Source: Streptomyces subrutilus (lineage in GTDB: Bacteria > Actinomycetota > Actinomycetes > Streptomycetales > Streptomycetaceae). Taken from it: a stretch of DNA of 64,000 nucleotides. The stretch spans positions 806,001 through 870,000 of the forward strand of contig NZ_CP023701.1 of the NCBI RefSeq assembly GCF_008704535.1. Reading direction: 5' to 3'. Positions 31,856 through 41,088 of the stretch are shown one piece after another; position 1 is the stretch's first letter; every line of letters starts with the position of its first letter. Below the pieces are notes generated by a model. It saw nothing but the letters and a program-made list of their open reading frames with translations. It did no database searches and had not been told where the DNA came from. Both the position numbers and the translations under genes were made by a program.

Positions 31856-32790
31856 CCATGGTGCGTCGCGTTCTCGCGCTCGCCTCCGGACGGACCGCCG
31901 TCGCCGTCCTCGCCCTGATCGTGCTGCTCGCGCTCCTCGGCCCGCTGCTCGCTCCGCAGGATCCGCTGGCCACCGGCGACCACCCGCTCGCCCCCGCCTC
32001 GGCCGCCCACTGGCTGGGCACGGACTACCTCGGCCGGGACGTGCTGAGCCGTCTCCTGGACGGCTCCCGCGTCAGCGTGCTCGGTTCGCTCGAAGTCGCC
32101 CTGACGGCGCTGGCCGTCGGAGCGGTCCCCGGGATCCTGTCCGTCTACCTCGGCCGGGGTTTCGAGTGGCTGACCCTGCGGCTGGCCGACACCCTCGTCG
32201 CGCTGCCGTTCCTGCTCTTCGCCGTCGCGGTGATCGCCCTGCTGGGCAACGGCCTCACACAGGCCATGCTCGTCACCGGCACCCTGGTCTCGCCCCTCTT
32301 CTACCGGGTGGCCCGGGCCGCCACCCTCGCCGTCGCCCGCTCGCAGTACGTGGAAGCCGCGCTCATCTCCGGTGCCTCGATCGGCTGGATCGTGCGCCGG
32401 CACGTTTGGGCGAAGGTGCTCCCCCCGATCGCGGTCGCGCTGGCGCAGACGATCGGAGTGGGCTTCATCATCGTCTCCAGCCTGACCTTCCTCGGCATCG
32501 GCATCCAGCCCCCGGAACCCACCTGGGGCGGCCTGCTCGCCTCGGACCTCGGCTACCTGAGCCACCAGCCCTGGGCCCCGCTCGCCCCCGCCCTGCTGAT
32601 CATGGTCACCGTCTGGGCCGCCAATCTGCTCGCCGACGCGATCCGCGACGTCTCCGGCGAGGCGGGCCACGCCCTGGCCAACACCCGCAAGGCCCGCGCC
32701 AACCGCCGCGGCCCTTCCCACCCCTCCGACCCCTCCCACCCCTCCGACCCTTCCGCATCCGATCCCGTCCCCGCCGGAGGCGCGCGATGA
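31852..32790 (+). CDS. ABC transporter permease (DppC-like)
   Basis: About 312 residues from the GTG overlapping the previous stop; an ATG at 31858 is the alternative. DppC signature HWLGTDYLGRDVLSRLLDGS and EAA loop SGASIGWIVRRHVWAKVL. The C-terminus carries an odd Ser/His/Pro/Asp tail repeating SHPSDP, coded by a short tandem repeat at about 32715-32765. It overlaps the ATPase start (ATGA). Confidence 0.88.
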   Translation: MTMVRRVLALASGRTAVAVLALIVLLALLGPLLAPQDPLATGDHPLAPASAAHWLGTDYLGRDVLSRLLDGSRVSVLGSLEVALTALAVGAVPGILSVYLGRGFEWLTLRLADTLVALPFLLFAVAVIALLGNGLTQAMLVTGTLVSPLFYRVARAATLAVARSQYVEAALISGASIGWIVRRHVWAKVLPPIAVALAQTIGVGFIIVSSLTFLGIGIQPPEPTWGGLLASDLGYLSHQPWAPLAPALLIMVTVWAANLLADAIRDVSGEAGHALANTRKARANRRGPSHPSDPSHPSDPSASDPVPAGGAR

Positions 32791-33707
32791 CGACGCTGTC
32801 CCACGAAACCGTCCCCGGACCCCTCCCGGACGCCTCGCCCGGCAACGCACCGGGCGACGAGACCGGTGCGGCAGGTGCGGCCGGTCCCACCGCCCCGCCG
32901 GTGCTCTCCGTCCGAGACGTCCGCATCACCGATCACGTCACCGGGCGCGAGATCGTCCACGGGGTGAGCTTCGACCTGGTCCCCGGCCGGACGGTCGGCA
33001 TCGTCGGCGAGTCCGGCAGCGGCAAGACCCTCACCTGCCGGGCCGCCCTCGGCATCCTGCCCCCGCACTTCGAGATCACCGGCGGGTCGGTCGAGATCTC
33101 CGGCACCGACATCGCCGCCCTGACACCGCGGCAGTGGACCTCGCTGCGCGGCGCCACGATCAGCGCGGTCTTCCAGGACCCCGCCTCCTACCTGAACCCG
33201 TCCCTCCGCGTGGGCCCGCAGATCGCCGAGGTCCTGCGGGTCAAGAAGGGGCTGGGGCGGCGCGAGGCCCGCCGGCGGACCGTCGAACTGCTGCGGGCGG
33301 TGCACCTGCGCGATCCGGAACTGGTCTACCGCCAGTACACGTACGAGCTGTCGGGCGGCATGCTCCAGCGGGTGCTGATCGCGGCCGCCATCTGCGCGGA
33401 GCCGAGGATCCTCATCGCCGACGAGGCCACCACCGCCCTCGACGTCACCGTCCAGGCCGAGATCCTGGACCTCCTCGCCGACCTGCGCGAGAGCGCCGGC
33501 CTGGCCCTCGTGGTCGTCTCCCACGACCTGGCCGTCGTCGCCCAGCTCTGCGACGAGGTCCTGGTCATGCGCCGCGGCCACGTGGTGGAGCAGGGTCCGA
33601 CGCGGACGGTGCTCCACCATCCGCGGCACGAGTACACCCGGCTGCTCATCGCCGAGCACGAGCAGTACGGCCTCGACACGTTCCTCGCACCCCGGGAGGC
33701 GTCGTGA
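32787..33707 (+). CDS. ABC transporter ATP-binding protein (DppD-like)
   Basis: 306 residues. Walker A GESGSGKT, Q-loop VFQDPASYLNP, signature LSGGMLQR, Walker B ILIADEATTALD, H-loop VVSHDLAVV. A 35-residue Pro/Gly/Ala lead precedes the domain. First of two ATPases powering the importer; GTGA overlap with the next. Confidence 0.9.
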   Translation: MTTLSHETVPGPLPDASPGNAPGDETGAAGAAGPTAPPVLSVRDVRITDHVTGREIVHGVSFDLVPGRTVGIVGESGSGKTLTCRAALGILPPHFEITGGSVEISGTDIAALTPRQWTSLRGATISAVFQDPASYLNPSLRVGPQIAEVLRVKKGLGRREARRRTVELLRAVHLRDPELVYRQYTYELSGGMLQRVLIAAAICAEPRILIADEATTALDVTVQAEILDLLADLRESAGLALVVVSHDLAVVAQLCDEVLVMRRGHVVEQGPTRTVLHHPRHEYTRLLIAEHEQYGLDTFLAPREAS

Positions 33708-34573
33708 CCGCCGCACCCGCACCGCACCCGGCCGACGCCGCCCCGCGTCCGGCCGAGCCGGTCCTCGAAGTCACCGGCCTCGACGTGCACTACGGTCCGC
33801 GGCGCCGACGCCGACGCGCGCTGCACGCGGTGTCGTTGAGCGTCTCCCCCGGCGAGACCCTCGGCATCATCGGGGAGACCGGATCCGGCAAGTCCACCCT
33901 CGCCCGCGCCGTCCTGGGCCTGGTGCGCGCCTCGGCCGGCTCGATCCGCGTCGGCGGCGAGGAGGTCACCGCCCACGACCAGCGCCAGTGGCGGGCCCTG
34001 CGCCGGCGCGGCATCGTCCAGTACGTCTTCCAGGACCCGCTGCGCAGCCTCGACCCCGACCTCACCGTCGCGCAGTCCCTGGCCGAGCCGCTGCTCGTGC
34101 GGGGTGTCGCGCCCGGGGAGGCCGCCGCGCGGGTCCGCTCGTTCCTGGCCCGCGTGCACCTGTCCGAGGAGTTGCTCGGACGGCTGCCCGGGGAGCTGTC
34201 CGGCGGTCAGCGCCAGCGCGTGGCGGTGGCCCGCGCCCTGGTCACGGACCCTCGGCTGGTCATCCTCGACGAGCCGGTCAGCGCCCTGGACTCCGCCAAC
34301 CGGGTCCAGGTGCTGGAGATCCTCAAGGAACTGCGGGCCGCCGGGATGGCCCTCGTCTTCATCTCCCACGACCTCGGCTCCGTCGCGGGCACCGCCGACC
34401 GCATCGCGGTGCTCTACCGGGGCGAGCTCGTCGAGAGCGGCGCCACCCGTGACGTGGTCACGGCCCCGCGCCACCCCTACACCCGCCTGCTCCTGGGCTC
34501 CGCGCCGACCCTGCGCTCCGCACCGGCGGACCGGGCCGAACGCGAAGCCCTGCGCACGCTCCTGCACACCTGA
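33704..34573 (+). CDS. ABC transporter ATP-binding protein (DppF-like)
   Basis: 289 residues. Walker A GETGSGKST, Q-loop VFQDPLRSLDP, signature LSGGQRQR, Walker B LVILDEPVSALD, H-loop FISHDLGSV; C-terminal HPYTRLLLGSAP typical of oligopeptide ATPases. Completes a five-gene importer. An 87-base spacer with a small repeat separates it from the monooxygenase genes. Confidence 0.9.
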   Translation: MTAAPAPHPADAAPRPAEPVLEVTGLDVHYGPRRRRRRALHAVSLSVSPGETLGIIGETGSGKSTLARAVLGLVRASAGSIRVGGEEVTAHDQRQWRALRRRGIVQYVFQDPLRSLDPDLTVAQSLAEPLLVRGVAPGEAAARVRSFLARVHLSEELLGRLPGELSGGQRQRVAVARALVTDPRLVILDEPVSALDSANRVQVLEILKELRAAGMALVFISHDLGSVAGTADRIAVLYRGELVESGATRDVVTAPRHPYTRLLLGSAPTLRSAPADRAEREALRTLLHT

Positions 34574-34591
34574 TCCGGCCGGGTCCGCCAG

Positions 34592-34646
34592 CCCCACGCG
34601 TCCCCCGCACCCCATGCGTCCCCCGCACTCCATGCATTCCACGGCA
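34592..34646. repeat. Three 18-base imperfect tandem repeats in the operon
   Basis: CCCCACGCGTCCCCCGCA, CCCCATGCGTCCCCCGCA and a diverged third unit starting CTCCATGCATTCC, between the ATPase and the monooxygenase genes. They do not form an obvious hairpin. Confidence 0.6.
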
Positions 34647-34659
34647 GACAGGAACCACG

Positions 34660-36000
34660 ATGTCCCGCACGATCCACCTCGCACTGCACCCCTACGGCGT
34701 CGGAGGCCCCGGCCAGCACGGCCTGTGGAAGGACCCGCGCATCGCGAAGAACTCCAGCATCGACATCAACTACTACATCGCTCAGGCCAAGGCGGCCGAA
34801 CACGCCCTGTTCGACGCCCTGTTCGTGGTCGACAGCCAGTTCATCAACGCCACCTACCCGGCGCACTACCTCAACCGGCTCGAACCGCTCACCCTGCTGT
34901 CCGCGGTCGCCACCCACACCCGGCACATCGGGCTGGTCGGCACGGCGAGTTCGACGTACAACTCGCCGTTCAACCTCGCCCGCCGGTTCGCCTCCCTCGA
35001 CCACATCAGCGGAGGCCGCGCCGGCTGGAACGTCGTGACGAGCTTCGACACCGGCACGTCGAAGAACTTCGGGCTCGACGAACACCTCGACTACACGACG
35101 CGGTACGGCCGCGCCCTGGAGTTCGTCCGGGTCGCCCGCGGCCTGTGGGACTCCTACGAGGACGACGCCTTCCCGGCCGACCCGGAGCGGGGCCTCTTCC
35201 TCGATCCCGCCAAGCTGCACGCGCTGGACCACCACGGCGAGCACTTCCACGTGGCGGGACCCCTCAACCTCTCGCGCTCCCCCCAGGGCCAGCCGGTGAT
35301 CTTCCAGGCCGGCGTCTCGGAGGAGGGCCGCGACCTCGCCGCGCAGGTCGCCGAGGGCATCTACGCGCCCGGCGGCTCCCTGGAGCAGGCACGGGCGTAC
35401 TACACGGACATCAAGACGCGCACCGCGGCGTACGGCCGCGACCCCGACCACATCAAGATCTTCATCCACGGCGGGCCGGTCGTCGCCGCCACCGACGAGG
35501 CGGCACGGCGCCGGGAGCGGGAGATCTTCGAGGAGGACGACGACTTCGGCCGCAACCTGGCCCTGCTCGGCCGGGCCTTCGGCGCGTACGACTTCAGCGT
35601 GCACGATCTCGACGCGCCCTTCCCCGACGTCGTGCACCTCGCCGAGAAGGGCGGCCGGACGGGCGCCGCCAAGCTCATCGAGCGGGCCCGCAGCGAGAAC
35701 CTCACGCTCCGTCAAGTGGGTTCGCTGGTCAACGAGTTCCACCGCTCCCCCTTCGTCGGTGCGCCGGAGACCGTCGCCGACACCATCGAGAGGTGGTTCG
35801 AGGCCGGCACCTTCGACGGCATCAACCTCGCCTTCCGCACCAACGACGACCTCGAACTCTTCGTGGACGGCGTGGTCCCCCTGCTGCAGAAGCGCGGCCT
35901 GTTCCGCACCGAGTACCGGGCCGACACCCTGCGCGGCAACCTCGGCCTGCCGGTCCCGGCCAACCGCCACACCCGCGCGCCCCAGCTCCTGAACGGCTGA
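34660..36000 (+). CDS. NtaA/SnaA/DszA-family FMN-dependent monooxygenase
   Basis: 446 residues, close to the family norm of 440-450. Family landmarks: DALFVVDSQF, HTRHIGLVGTASSTYNSPFN, FASLDHISGGRAGWNVVTSF, YGRALEFVRVARGLWDSYED, the insertion HHGEHFHVAGPLNLSRSPQG and PVIFQAGVSEEGRDLAAQVA. These two-component flavin enzymes use reduced FMN and O2 to cleave C-N or C-S bonds (nitrilotriacetate, dibenzothiophene sulfone, dimethyl sulfide). With the leader peptide and importer, a C-S substrate is likely here. Reduced flavin presumably comes from the flavin reductase at 39766. Confidence 0.88.
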   Translation: MSRTIHLALHPYGVGGPGQHGLWKDPRIAKNSSIDINYYIAQAKAAEHALFDALFVVDSQFINATYPAHYLNRLEPLTLLSAVATHTRHIGLVGTASSTYNSPFNLARRFASLDHISGGRAGWNVVTSFDTGTSKNFGLDEHLDYTTRYGRALEFVRVARGLWDSYEDDAFPADPERGLFLDPAKLHALDHHGEHFHVAGPLNLSRSPQGQPVIFQAGVSEEGRDLAAQVAEGIYAPGGSLEQARAYYTDIKTRTAAYGRDPDHIKIFIHGGPVVAATDEAARRREREIFEEDDDFGRNLALLGRAFGAYDFSVHDLDAPFPDVVHLAEKGGRTGAAKLIERARSENLTLRQVGSLVNEFHRSPFVGAPETVADTIERWFEAGTFDGINLAFRTNDDLELFVDGVVPLLQKRGLFRTEYRADTLRGNLGLPVPANRHTRAPQLLNG

Positions 36001-36010
36001 GGACGGAACC

Positions 36011-37762
36011 ATGACCGAACTTCCGTCGACGGGTGGGCGCGACGTCCACACCGTCCGGTTCCCGATCGCCACCCCGCCGGCCGCGGTCGACGTGCTCATC
36101 GTCGGCGCGGGCCCCGTCGGACTCTCCGCGGCCGTCGAACTGACCGCCCGCGGTGTCCGGGTCGCCGTCGTCGACCGCGCCCGCACCGCGACCCTGGTAC
36201 GGGCCGGCGCCATGGGCCACACCCCCCGCGTGGTGGAGCACTTCCGGCGCTGGGGGCTGCTGCGGCGCATCCGCGCGGCATGGACCTACCCGCCCGAATG
36301 GAACCGGGGCATCCGGCTGGTCACCTCGCTCGCCGGCCACGAACTGGCCCCCGTACCGGGCCCGTCGTTCAGCGGCGGTGCCCGGCCCGGAGGGCAGGAG
36401 GCGCTGCGACGGCCGCAGACCGTGCTCCAGCAGGTGTTCCTCGACCGCCTCCGGGAGCAGGACGTGAGCGTGGCCGGCGGCTGGGAGCTGCGCACGCTGG
36501 ACGAGGACGCCGACGGGGTCCTCGCCCGGGTCGCCGACGTCGACTCGGGCGAGGAGCGCGGCATCCGCGCGGCGTACGTCCTGGGCACCGACGGCGCCTC
36601 CAGCACCACCCGGCACCTGGCCGGCATCGGCCGCGAGGGAGCGCACGCCGCCGAGAAGCGGCTGCGCCTGATCGTGCGGACCGGTGACCTCTCCGACCGG
36701 GTCGGGGCCGCGCCCAGCGGTACCAACATCGTCGTCAACGCGAAGGCGTCCGGTTTCCTGGCCGCCGTCAGCACCCGCGAATGGCGGGTGTACGCCGGGC
36801 CCTACCCGCTCGCGTACGAGCCCGGCGAGGAGGAGCTGTTGGATGTGGGCCGGGCAGCCTTCGGCTTCGACCCGGGCCTGGAGCTCGTCTCGGCCACCAC
36901 CTTCTACGACGCGACCCGGATAGCCGGCACGTTCCGCCGCGGCCGGATCCTGCTCGCCGGTGACGCGGCCCACGTGCGCACGCCGGGGGGCAACCTGGGC
37001 GAGGGCTTCGGTGACGTGGTCAACCTGGGCTGGAAGCTGGCCGCGGTCCTGGCCGGCCACGCCCCCGACACCCTCCTCGACTCCTACGACGAGGAGCGCC
37101 GCCCGCACAACCGGCGGGTCGCGGACCACGCGCTGGAGCGCTCCCGGCGGGGGCGGGCGACCCTCGCCGAGATCCGCCGGGGCGGCATCCCCGACGACGC
37201 GGACCACGGTCCCGAGGCCGACCGCCGCCGGGCCGAGATCGGCGAACGGCTGCGCGGGGACCGCCTCGACGCGGCGGGCGTCACCTTCGACGAGCGGTAC
37301 GACCGCTCGTCGGTGATCTGGTACGAACCGGACCAGCTCGACTCCGAACCCCGCTGGCGCGCGGACCACTACGAGGACGACCCCCGGCCGGGCCACCGCG
37401 CACCGGAGGGCCGCGTCGACCCGTACGGCAGCACGCTCCACGACCGCATCGGCGATTCCTTCGCGCTGCTCGTCCTCGGCGAGGACCGGGCCGTCGAGCG
37501 CGAGTTCGCCGCCCGGGCCGCACAGCGGGGACTGCCCTTCACCGTGATCCACCTGACCGACCCCGGGGCCCGCGCCGTGTACGGCGCAGGCCACGTCCTC
37601 GTACGCCCCGACCAGCACGTCGCCTGGCGCGGAACGGTGCTCCCGGAGGGCGGCGCCGCCGCCGTCCTGGACCGCGTGCTGGGCCACGGCGCCCCCGCGG
37701 CCGCATCCCGCGGCCCGCTCGCCGCGGGCGGGGCCCGCACTCCGAAGGGCGGCCGCCCGTGA
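36011..37762 (+). CDS. FAD-dependent aromatic-hydroxylase-type monooxygenase
   Basis: 583 residues. FAD-binding VDVLIVGAGPVGLSAAVELT, the DG motif GTDGASSTTR, and the GD motif GRILLAGDAAHVRTPGGNLG with EGFGDVVNLGWKLAAVL. The C-terminal thioredoxin-like extension of the phenol hydroxylase/PheA-TfdB group follows (SFALLVLGEDRAVER, VLVRPDQHVAWRGT). It uses NAD(P)H directly. An aromatic or enol-type hydroxylase inside a sulfur-scavenging operon suggests that the substrate, or the desulfonated product, is aromatic. Ten bases after the previous stop; overlaps the next gene. Confidence 0.87.
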   Translation: MTELPSTGGRDVHTVRFPIATPPAAVDVLIVGAGPVGLSAAVELTARGVRVAVVDRARTATLVRAGAMGHTPRVVEHFRRWGLLRRIRAAWTYPPEWNRGIRLVTSLAGHELAPVPGPSFSGGARPGGQEALRRPQTVLQQVFLDRLREQDVSVAGGWELRTLDEDADGVLARVADVDSGEERGIRAAYVLGTDGASSTTRHLAGIGREGAHAAEKRLRLIVRTGDLSDRVGAAPSGTNIVVNAKASGFLAAVSTREWRVYAGPYPLAYEPGEEELLDVGRAAFGFDPGLELVSATTFYDATRIAGTFRRGRILLAGDAAHVRTPGGNLGEGFGDVVNLGWKLAAVLAGHAPDTLLDSYDEERRPHNRRVADHALERSRRGRATLAEIRRGGIPDDADHGPEADRRRAEIGERLRGDRLDAAGVTFDERYDRSSVIWYEPDQLDSEPRWRADHYEDDPRPGHRAPEGRVDPYGSTLHDRIGDSFALLVLGEDRAVEREFAARAAQRGLPFTVIHLTDPGARAVYGAGHVLVRPDQHVAWRGTVLPEGGAAAVLDRVLGHGAPAAASRGPLAAGGARTPKGGRP

Positions 37763-38829
37763 CCAGCGGAACGCAGCGCTTGAGACTCGGTTTCCTCACC
37801 CACGTCCAGGGCCGCGGCGACGACCCCGGCCGCACCTACCGCAACGCCCAGGAGCTCTTCGTCGCCGCCGACGAACTCGGCTTCGACGTGGGCTGGGTCG
37901 CCCAGCACCACGTCGCCCTCGGCGGGGGCGGCCTGTCCTCGCCCTGGACCTTCCTGGCCCACGCGGCGGCCAGGACCCGCCGGATCCGGCTCGGTACGGC
38001 CGTCACGGTGCTCCCGCTGGAGGATCCGGTCCGCCTCGCCGAGGACGTGTCCAGCGTCGACGCGCTGAGCGGCGGCCGGGTCGAGATCGGCGTCGGCAGC
38101 GGGTCGGGCGAGGTGGAGTACGCCGCCTTCGGCAAGGACTACGCCCGTCGACGCGAGCTGACCAGCGAGAACCTCGGGGTGCTGCGCAGCGCCCTGGCCA
38201 ACCGGGAGGTGCGCACACCCGGCTTCCGCATCCAGCCGGCCGCCGGTGACTTCGGCGACCGGATCTGGCAGGGCGTCTTCAGCGCCGAGGGCGCGCGGCA
38301 CGCCGCGGCCGGCGGCTCCCACCTGCTGCTCAACCGGGCGGCGTACGGGTACGACGCCTCGACGGACGAGGTGCAGCGGCCCTGGGCGGACGCCTACCTC
38401 GATGCCTGGGACCGGCCGCACCGTCCCCGGATCGGCCTGTCGCGCTTCGTGTTCCCGGCCGCCGACAAGCGGACCGCGCTCCGGCAGATCGGGGACGACG
38501 TGCACCGGGCGGCACTGCGCATGGCCGAGAGCGGCGCGTTCCCGAAGGGCCTGGACACCGACGAGGCGCTGCGCCGCTTCCACGCGTTCCACGGCCATCC
38601 CGACGAGATCGTCGAGGCCCTGCTGCGGGAGAAGGTGCTGCCGGTGGCCACCGACCTGATCACCCAGTTCAACCCGGCCGTTCCGGACCACGACGCCACG
38701 CTGCGCGCCCTCGAACTCATCGCGACGCAGGTGGCGCCGGCCCTGGGCTGGAAGCCCGAGGCGGCCATCGCCCACTCCCACTCCACCGACACCTCACCCG
38801 ACACCGCGCCCGCAGGAGTACGAGCATGA
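37759..38829 (+). CDS. LLM-class (luciferase-like) flavin oxidoreductase
   Basis: 356 residues from a GTG overlapping the previous stop. Bacterial-luciferase fold: FLTHVQGRGDDPGRTYRNAQ, LFVAADELGFDVGWVAQHHV, RTRRIRLGTAVTVLPLEDPV, then LAEDVSSVDALSGGRVEIGV. It is an SsuD/YtmO-like reduced-flavin monooxygenase by fold and is the second such enzyme of the operon. The C-terminal His/Ser/Thr tail (AHSHSTDTSPDTAPAG) is poorly conserved in type. Confidence 0.88.
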   Translation: MTSGTQRLRLGFLTHVQGRGDDPGRTYRNAQELFVAADELGFDVGWVAQHHVALGGGGLSSPWTFLAHAAARTRRIRLGTAVTVLPLEDPVRLAEDVSSVDALSGGRVEIGVGSGSGEVEYAAFGKDYARRRELTSENLGVLRSALANREVRTPGFRIQPAAGDFGDRIWQGVFSAEGARHAAAGGSHLLLNRAAYGYDASTDEVQRPWADAYLDAWDRPHRPRIGLSRFVFPAADKRTALRQIGDDVHRAALRMAESGAFPKGLDTDEALRRFHAFHGHPDEIVEALLREKVLPVATDLITQFNPAVPDHDATLRALELIATQVAPALGWKPEAAIAHSHSTDTSPDTAPAGVRA

Positions 38830-39650
38830 CCCAGCACACCGAAGCCGTCGACACCGCCGCGCGCATCGAGGACGGCGAGAACACCGAGCACGACGCTCAC
38901 ACCGACCACCGCGCCCCCCGGGGCCTCCTCACGCGCGGCACGGTCGTCGTGGTGCCCGGCCGGGGTGAGAGCCGGGCGACCTACGCCCGGTTCGGCAGGC
39001 GGCTCGCGGCCGACGCCTACCGCGTGCGGGTCGTCGACCCGCCGCGGACCGACGCCGAGGCGCCGGCCGGGTCGTGGGACGCGTTCGGCGCCCGGCTGGC
39101 GCGGGCCGTCGAGGACACCGCGGCCGACGGCGGCGTGGCGCGCCCGCTGATCCTGGTGGGGGCCGACTCCGGCGCGGCGGCCCTGGCGGCGCTGCTCGGC
39201 CGGGAGCCGGAGGCCCTGCGGCCGGACGGGGTCGTCCTCGCGGGGCTGCCGGGGGCCGCCGCCGGCTCCGCGGACACCTGGGACGCCGAACTCGACGTGC
39301 GCACCGCGTGCCCCACCCACCGGGGCGTGCTGAGCGACGACGCGCAGGTGCGGCGCGGTTCGCTCAACGAACCGCTGCCCCGGGCCCTGCTCGACGCCGC
39401 GTACGAAGGCGCCGTCGCCGCCCCGACGCTGCTGCTCGTCGGAGACGCGGACCCGCTCGCGGACCGCGAGGGCCTGACCCGCCTCGCCACGTCACTGCCC
39501 GGCTCCCGGCTTTCGCTGGTCCGCGGCGCCCACCACGACGTCCTCAACGACGTGCAGCACCGGTCCGTGGCGGCGGAGGTCGTCACGTTCCTGGAGACCG
39601 TACGGGGCGGCCTGGTCCCGTCGGTCGTGGTGGAGTCGAGCAGTTGGTGA
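38826..39650 (+). CDS. Alpha/beta hydrolase in the organosulfur operon
   Basis: 274 residues, ATG overlapping the previous stop. After a charged 35-residue N-terminus the hydrolase fold begins TVVVVPGRGES, with nucleophile elbow VGADSGAAA, acid in VGDADPLAD and His in RGAHHDVLND. The two His residues before DVLND place the catalytic His as expected. It may hydrolyse an ester or thioester generated by the upstream oxygenases, or remove an acyl or peptide part before oxidation. Substrate unknown. Confidence 0.83.
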   Translation: MTQHTEAVDTAARIEDGENTEHDAHTDHRAPRGLLTRGTVVVVPGRGESRATYARFGRRLAADAYRVRVVDPPRTDAEAPAGSWDAFGARLARAVEDTAADGGVARPLILVGADSGAAALAALLGREPEALRPDGVVLAGLPGAAAGSADTWDAELDVRTACPTHRGVLSDDAQVRRGSLNEPLPRALLDAAYEGAVAAPTLLLVGDADPLADREGLTRLATSLPGSRLSLVRGAHHDVLNDVQHRSVAAEVVTFLETVRGGLVPSVVVESSSW

Positions 39651-39765
39651 CCCGCGCGTTCGGCGCGCCGCGTCCGACCGGTGCCCGCCACCGGTGCGCA
39701 CGGCCGCGGCTGCGCCACCCCGGGGCCGGGACCCGGCCCCGCACCACCAGCCGAAGGGAACCGGC

Positions 39766-40281
39766 ATGACCCTCTCCACCGACCACCTCACCCACCCCTC
39801 CGCGGCCCCCGCGGCCGACGTGATACTCCGCCGCACCCTGCGCCGGCACGCGGCCGGGGTCACGGTGATCACCGTCCCCGGGCCCGCGGGGTTCACGGCC
39901 ACCTCGTTCACGTCCGTATCCCTCGAACCGGCGCTGGTGAGCTTCTACCTGGACCTCGGCGCCTCCACGGCCGGCGCCGTGCACCGGGCGGACCGGTTCG
40001 CGGTCCACCTGCTCGGGACCGGCAACACCGATCTGGCCCGGCAGTTCGCGCGCAGCGGCATCGACCGCTTCGACGGGGTCGACTGGGCTCCGGAAGCCGA
40101 CGGGCTGCCGCTCCTGGACGGCGTCCCGGCCTGGCTGACCGCACGCACCACCCTGCGCCAGCGCATCGGCGACCACCTGCTGGTCGTCGGCGAGGTGGAG
40201 TCCGGCACGGTCGAGGAGGACGCCGTCGCGCTGGTCCACCACGACGGGGCCTTCGGCGCGGCCCGCCGGCTCCCGTCCTAG
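39766..40281 (+). CDS. Flavin reductase
   Basis: 171 residues; GAAGGG before the ATG. Flavin reductase-like fold: LRRHAAGVTVITVPGPAGFT, ATSFTSVSLEPALVSFYLDL, FAVHLLGTGNTDLARQFA, DHLLVVGEVESGTVEED. It supplies reduced FMN to the two luciferase-fold monooxygenases of the operon. Last gene of the unit; a hairpin follows. Confidence 0.9.
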   Translation: MTLSTDHLTHPSAAPAADVILRRTLRRHAAGVTVITVPGPAGFTATSFTSVSLEPALVSFYLDLGASTAGAVHRADRFAVHLLGTGNTDLARQFARSGIDRFDGVDWAPEADGLPLLDGVPAWLTARTTLRQRIGDHLLVVGEVESGTVEEDAVALVHHDGAFGAARRLPS

Positions 40282-40300
40282 ACCGACCGCCCGGCGCCGA

Positions 40301-40344
40301 CGCACCCGCCCCGGCCGCCGCGACGAGCCGCAGCGGCGGGTGCG
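40301..40344 (+). terminator. Hairpin after the organosulfur operon
   Basis: CGCACCCGCC (40301-40310) pairs perfectly with GGCGGGTGCG (40335-40344), 20 bases after the flavin reductase stop. Confidence 0.55.
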
Positions 40345-40631
40345 GCCCTCTGCGCACTCGTACGGGGAGGTGCGGGTAGGCCGGTGAGGGGACGGCCAAG
40401 CGGTGGGCGGCGCACGGATCCCGCGCCGGTGACCAGGCCGTTCGGCGCAGTCGGGCGCACGGCCGCGGACCGGGGGCGGGCGGTGGGGAGGCCGGTCGCC
40501 GACGGGACACCGGGGGTGTTCGGTGCTTCCCTTCCGGTGTGAGCCGCCTCGGTTCCCGACCGCGTGGAACCGCGGTCCGCCCGTCGCGCCGGACCTTCCG
40601 GGCTCACCCTCCTCCCGACTGGGGTACTCCC
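40345..40631. other. Intergenic stretch, no gene seen
   Basis: With the terminator before it this gives 350 gene-free bases (40282-40631). It contains only GC-rich sequence and the presumed promoter of the following exported protein. Confidence 0.45.
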
Positions 40632-41057
40632 ATGAAGCTCTACCGGATCGCCGTCGTGTCCCTCGCCACCGGTGCCCTCCTGACCGGCGGCACCGCCGTG
40701 GCCTGGGCCGCGGCCGGCTCCCCCGTCCCGGTGTCCGTCGCGGCACCGGCCGGTCGCGCACCGGCCGACGCGGCGGCCTGCGCGGCCTCGACCACGGCGG
40801 CCGCGACGTCGGCGGCCAACGCCGCCGCTGCCGCCGACGTGGCCAAGTCCGACGCGGCGACGGCCGCTGCCGCCACCAAGGCGGTCGCCGCCGCCGTCGC
40901 CGCGGGTGAACCCCTGACCGCCCTCGGTGCTGCGGCCGCGACCGCGACCGCGGCGAGCGACGCGGCCCTCACCTCCGCCACCGCGAGCGCGGCCGCCACC
41001 GTCACCGCGGCCACCGCGACCGAGGCGGCCGTCGCCGCATGCGCCGTGACACCGTGA
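40632..41057 (+). CDS. Exported alanine-rich low-complexity protein
   Basis: 141 residues. Signal peptide MKLYRIAVVSLATGALLTGG, cleaved near AWA. The mature chain is about half alanine with Thr, Ser and Val (SANAAAAADVAKSDAATAAA). Two cysteines flank it (AACAAS and AACAVTP), so the ends could be joined by a disulfide around a long Ala-rich helix. The pattern is consistent coding, not a shadow: signal peptide, single frame and a sensible stop. No family is recognised. Confidence 0.6.
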   Translation: MKLYRIAVVSLATGALLTGGTAVAWAAAGSPVPVSVAAPAGRAPADAAACAASTTAAATSAANAAAAADVAKSDAATAAAATKAVAAAVAAGEPLTALGAAAATATAASDAALTSATASAAATVTAATATEAAVAACAVTP

Positions 41058-41088
41058 CGCGCCGCGTCCACACGGCCCCCGCGACACG

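Noticed and set aside
32700-32790. Repeat at the end of the DppC-like gene as a regulatory element
   Set aside because: It simply codes the SHPSDP tail and overlaps the next start; no separate function is supported.
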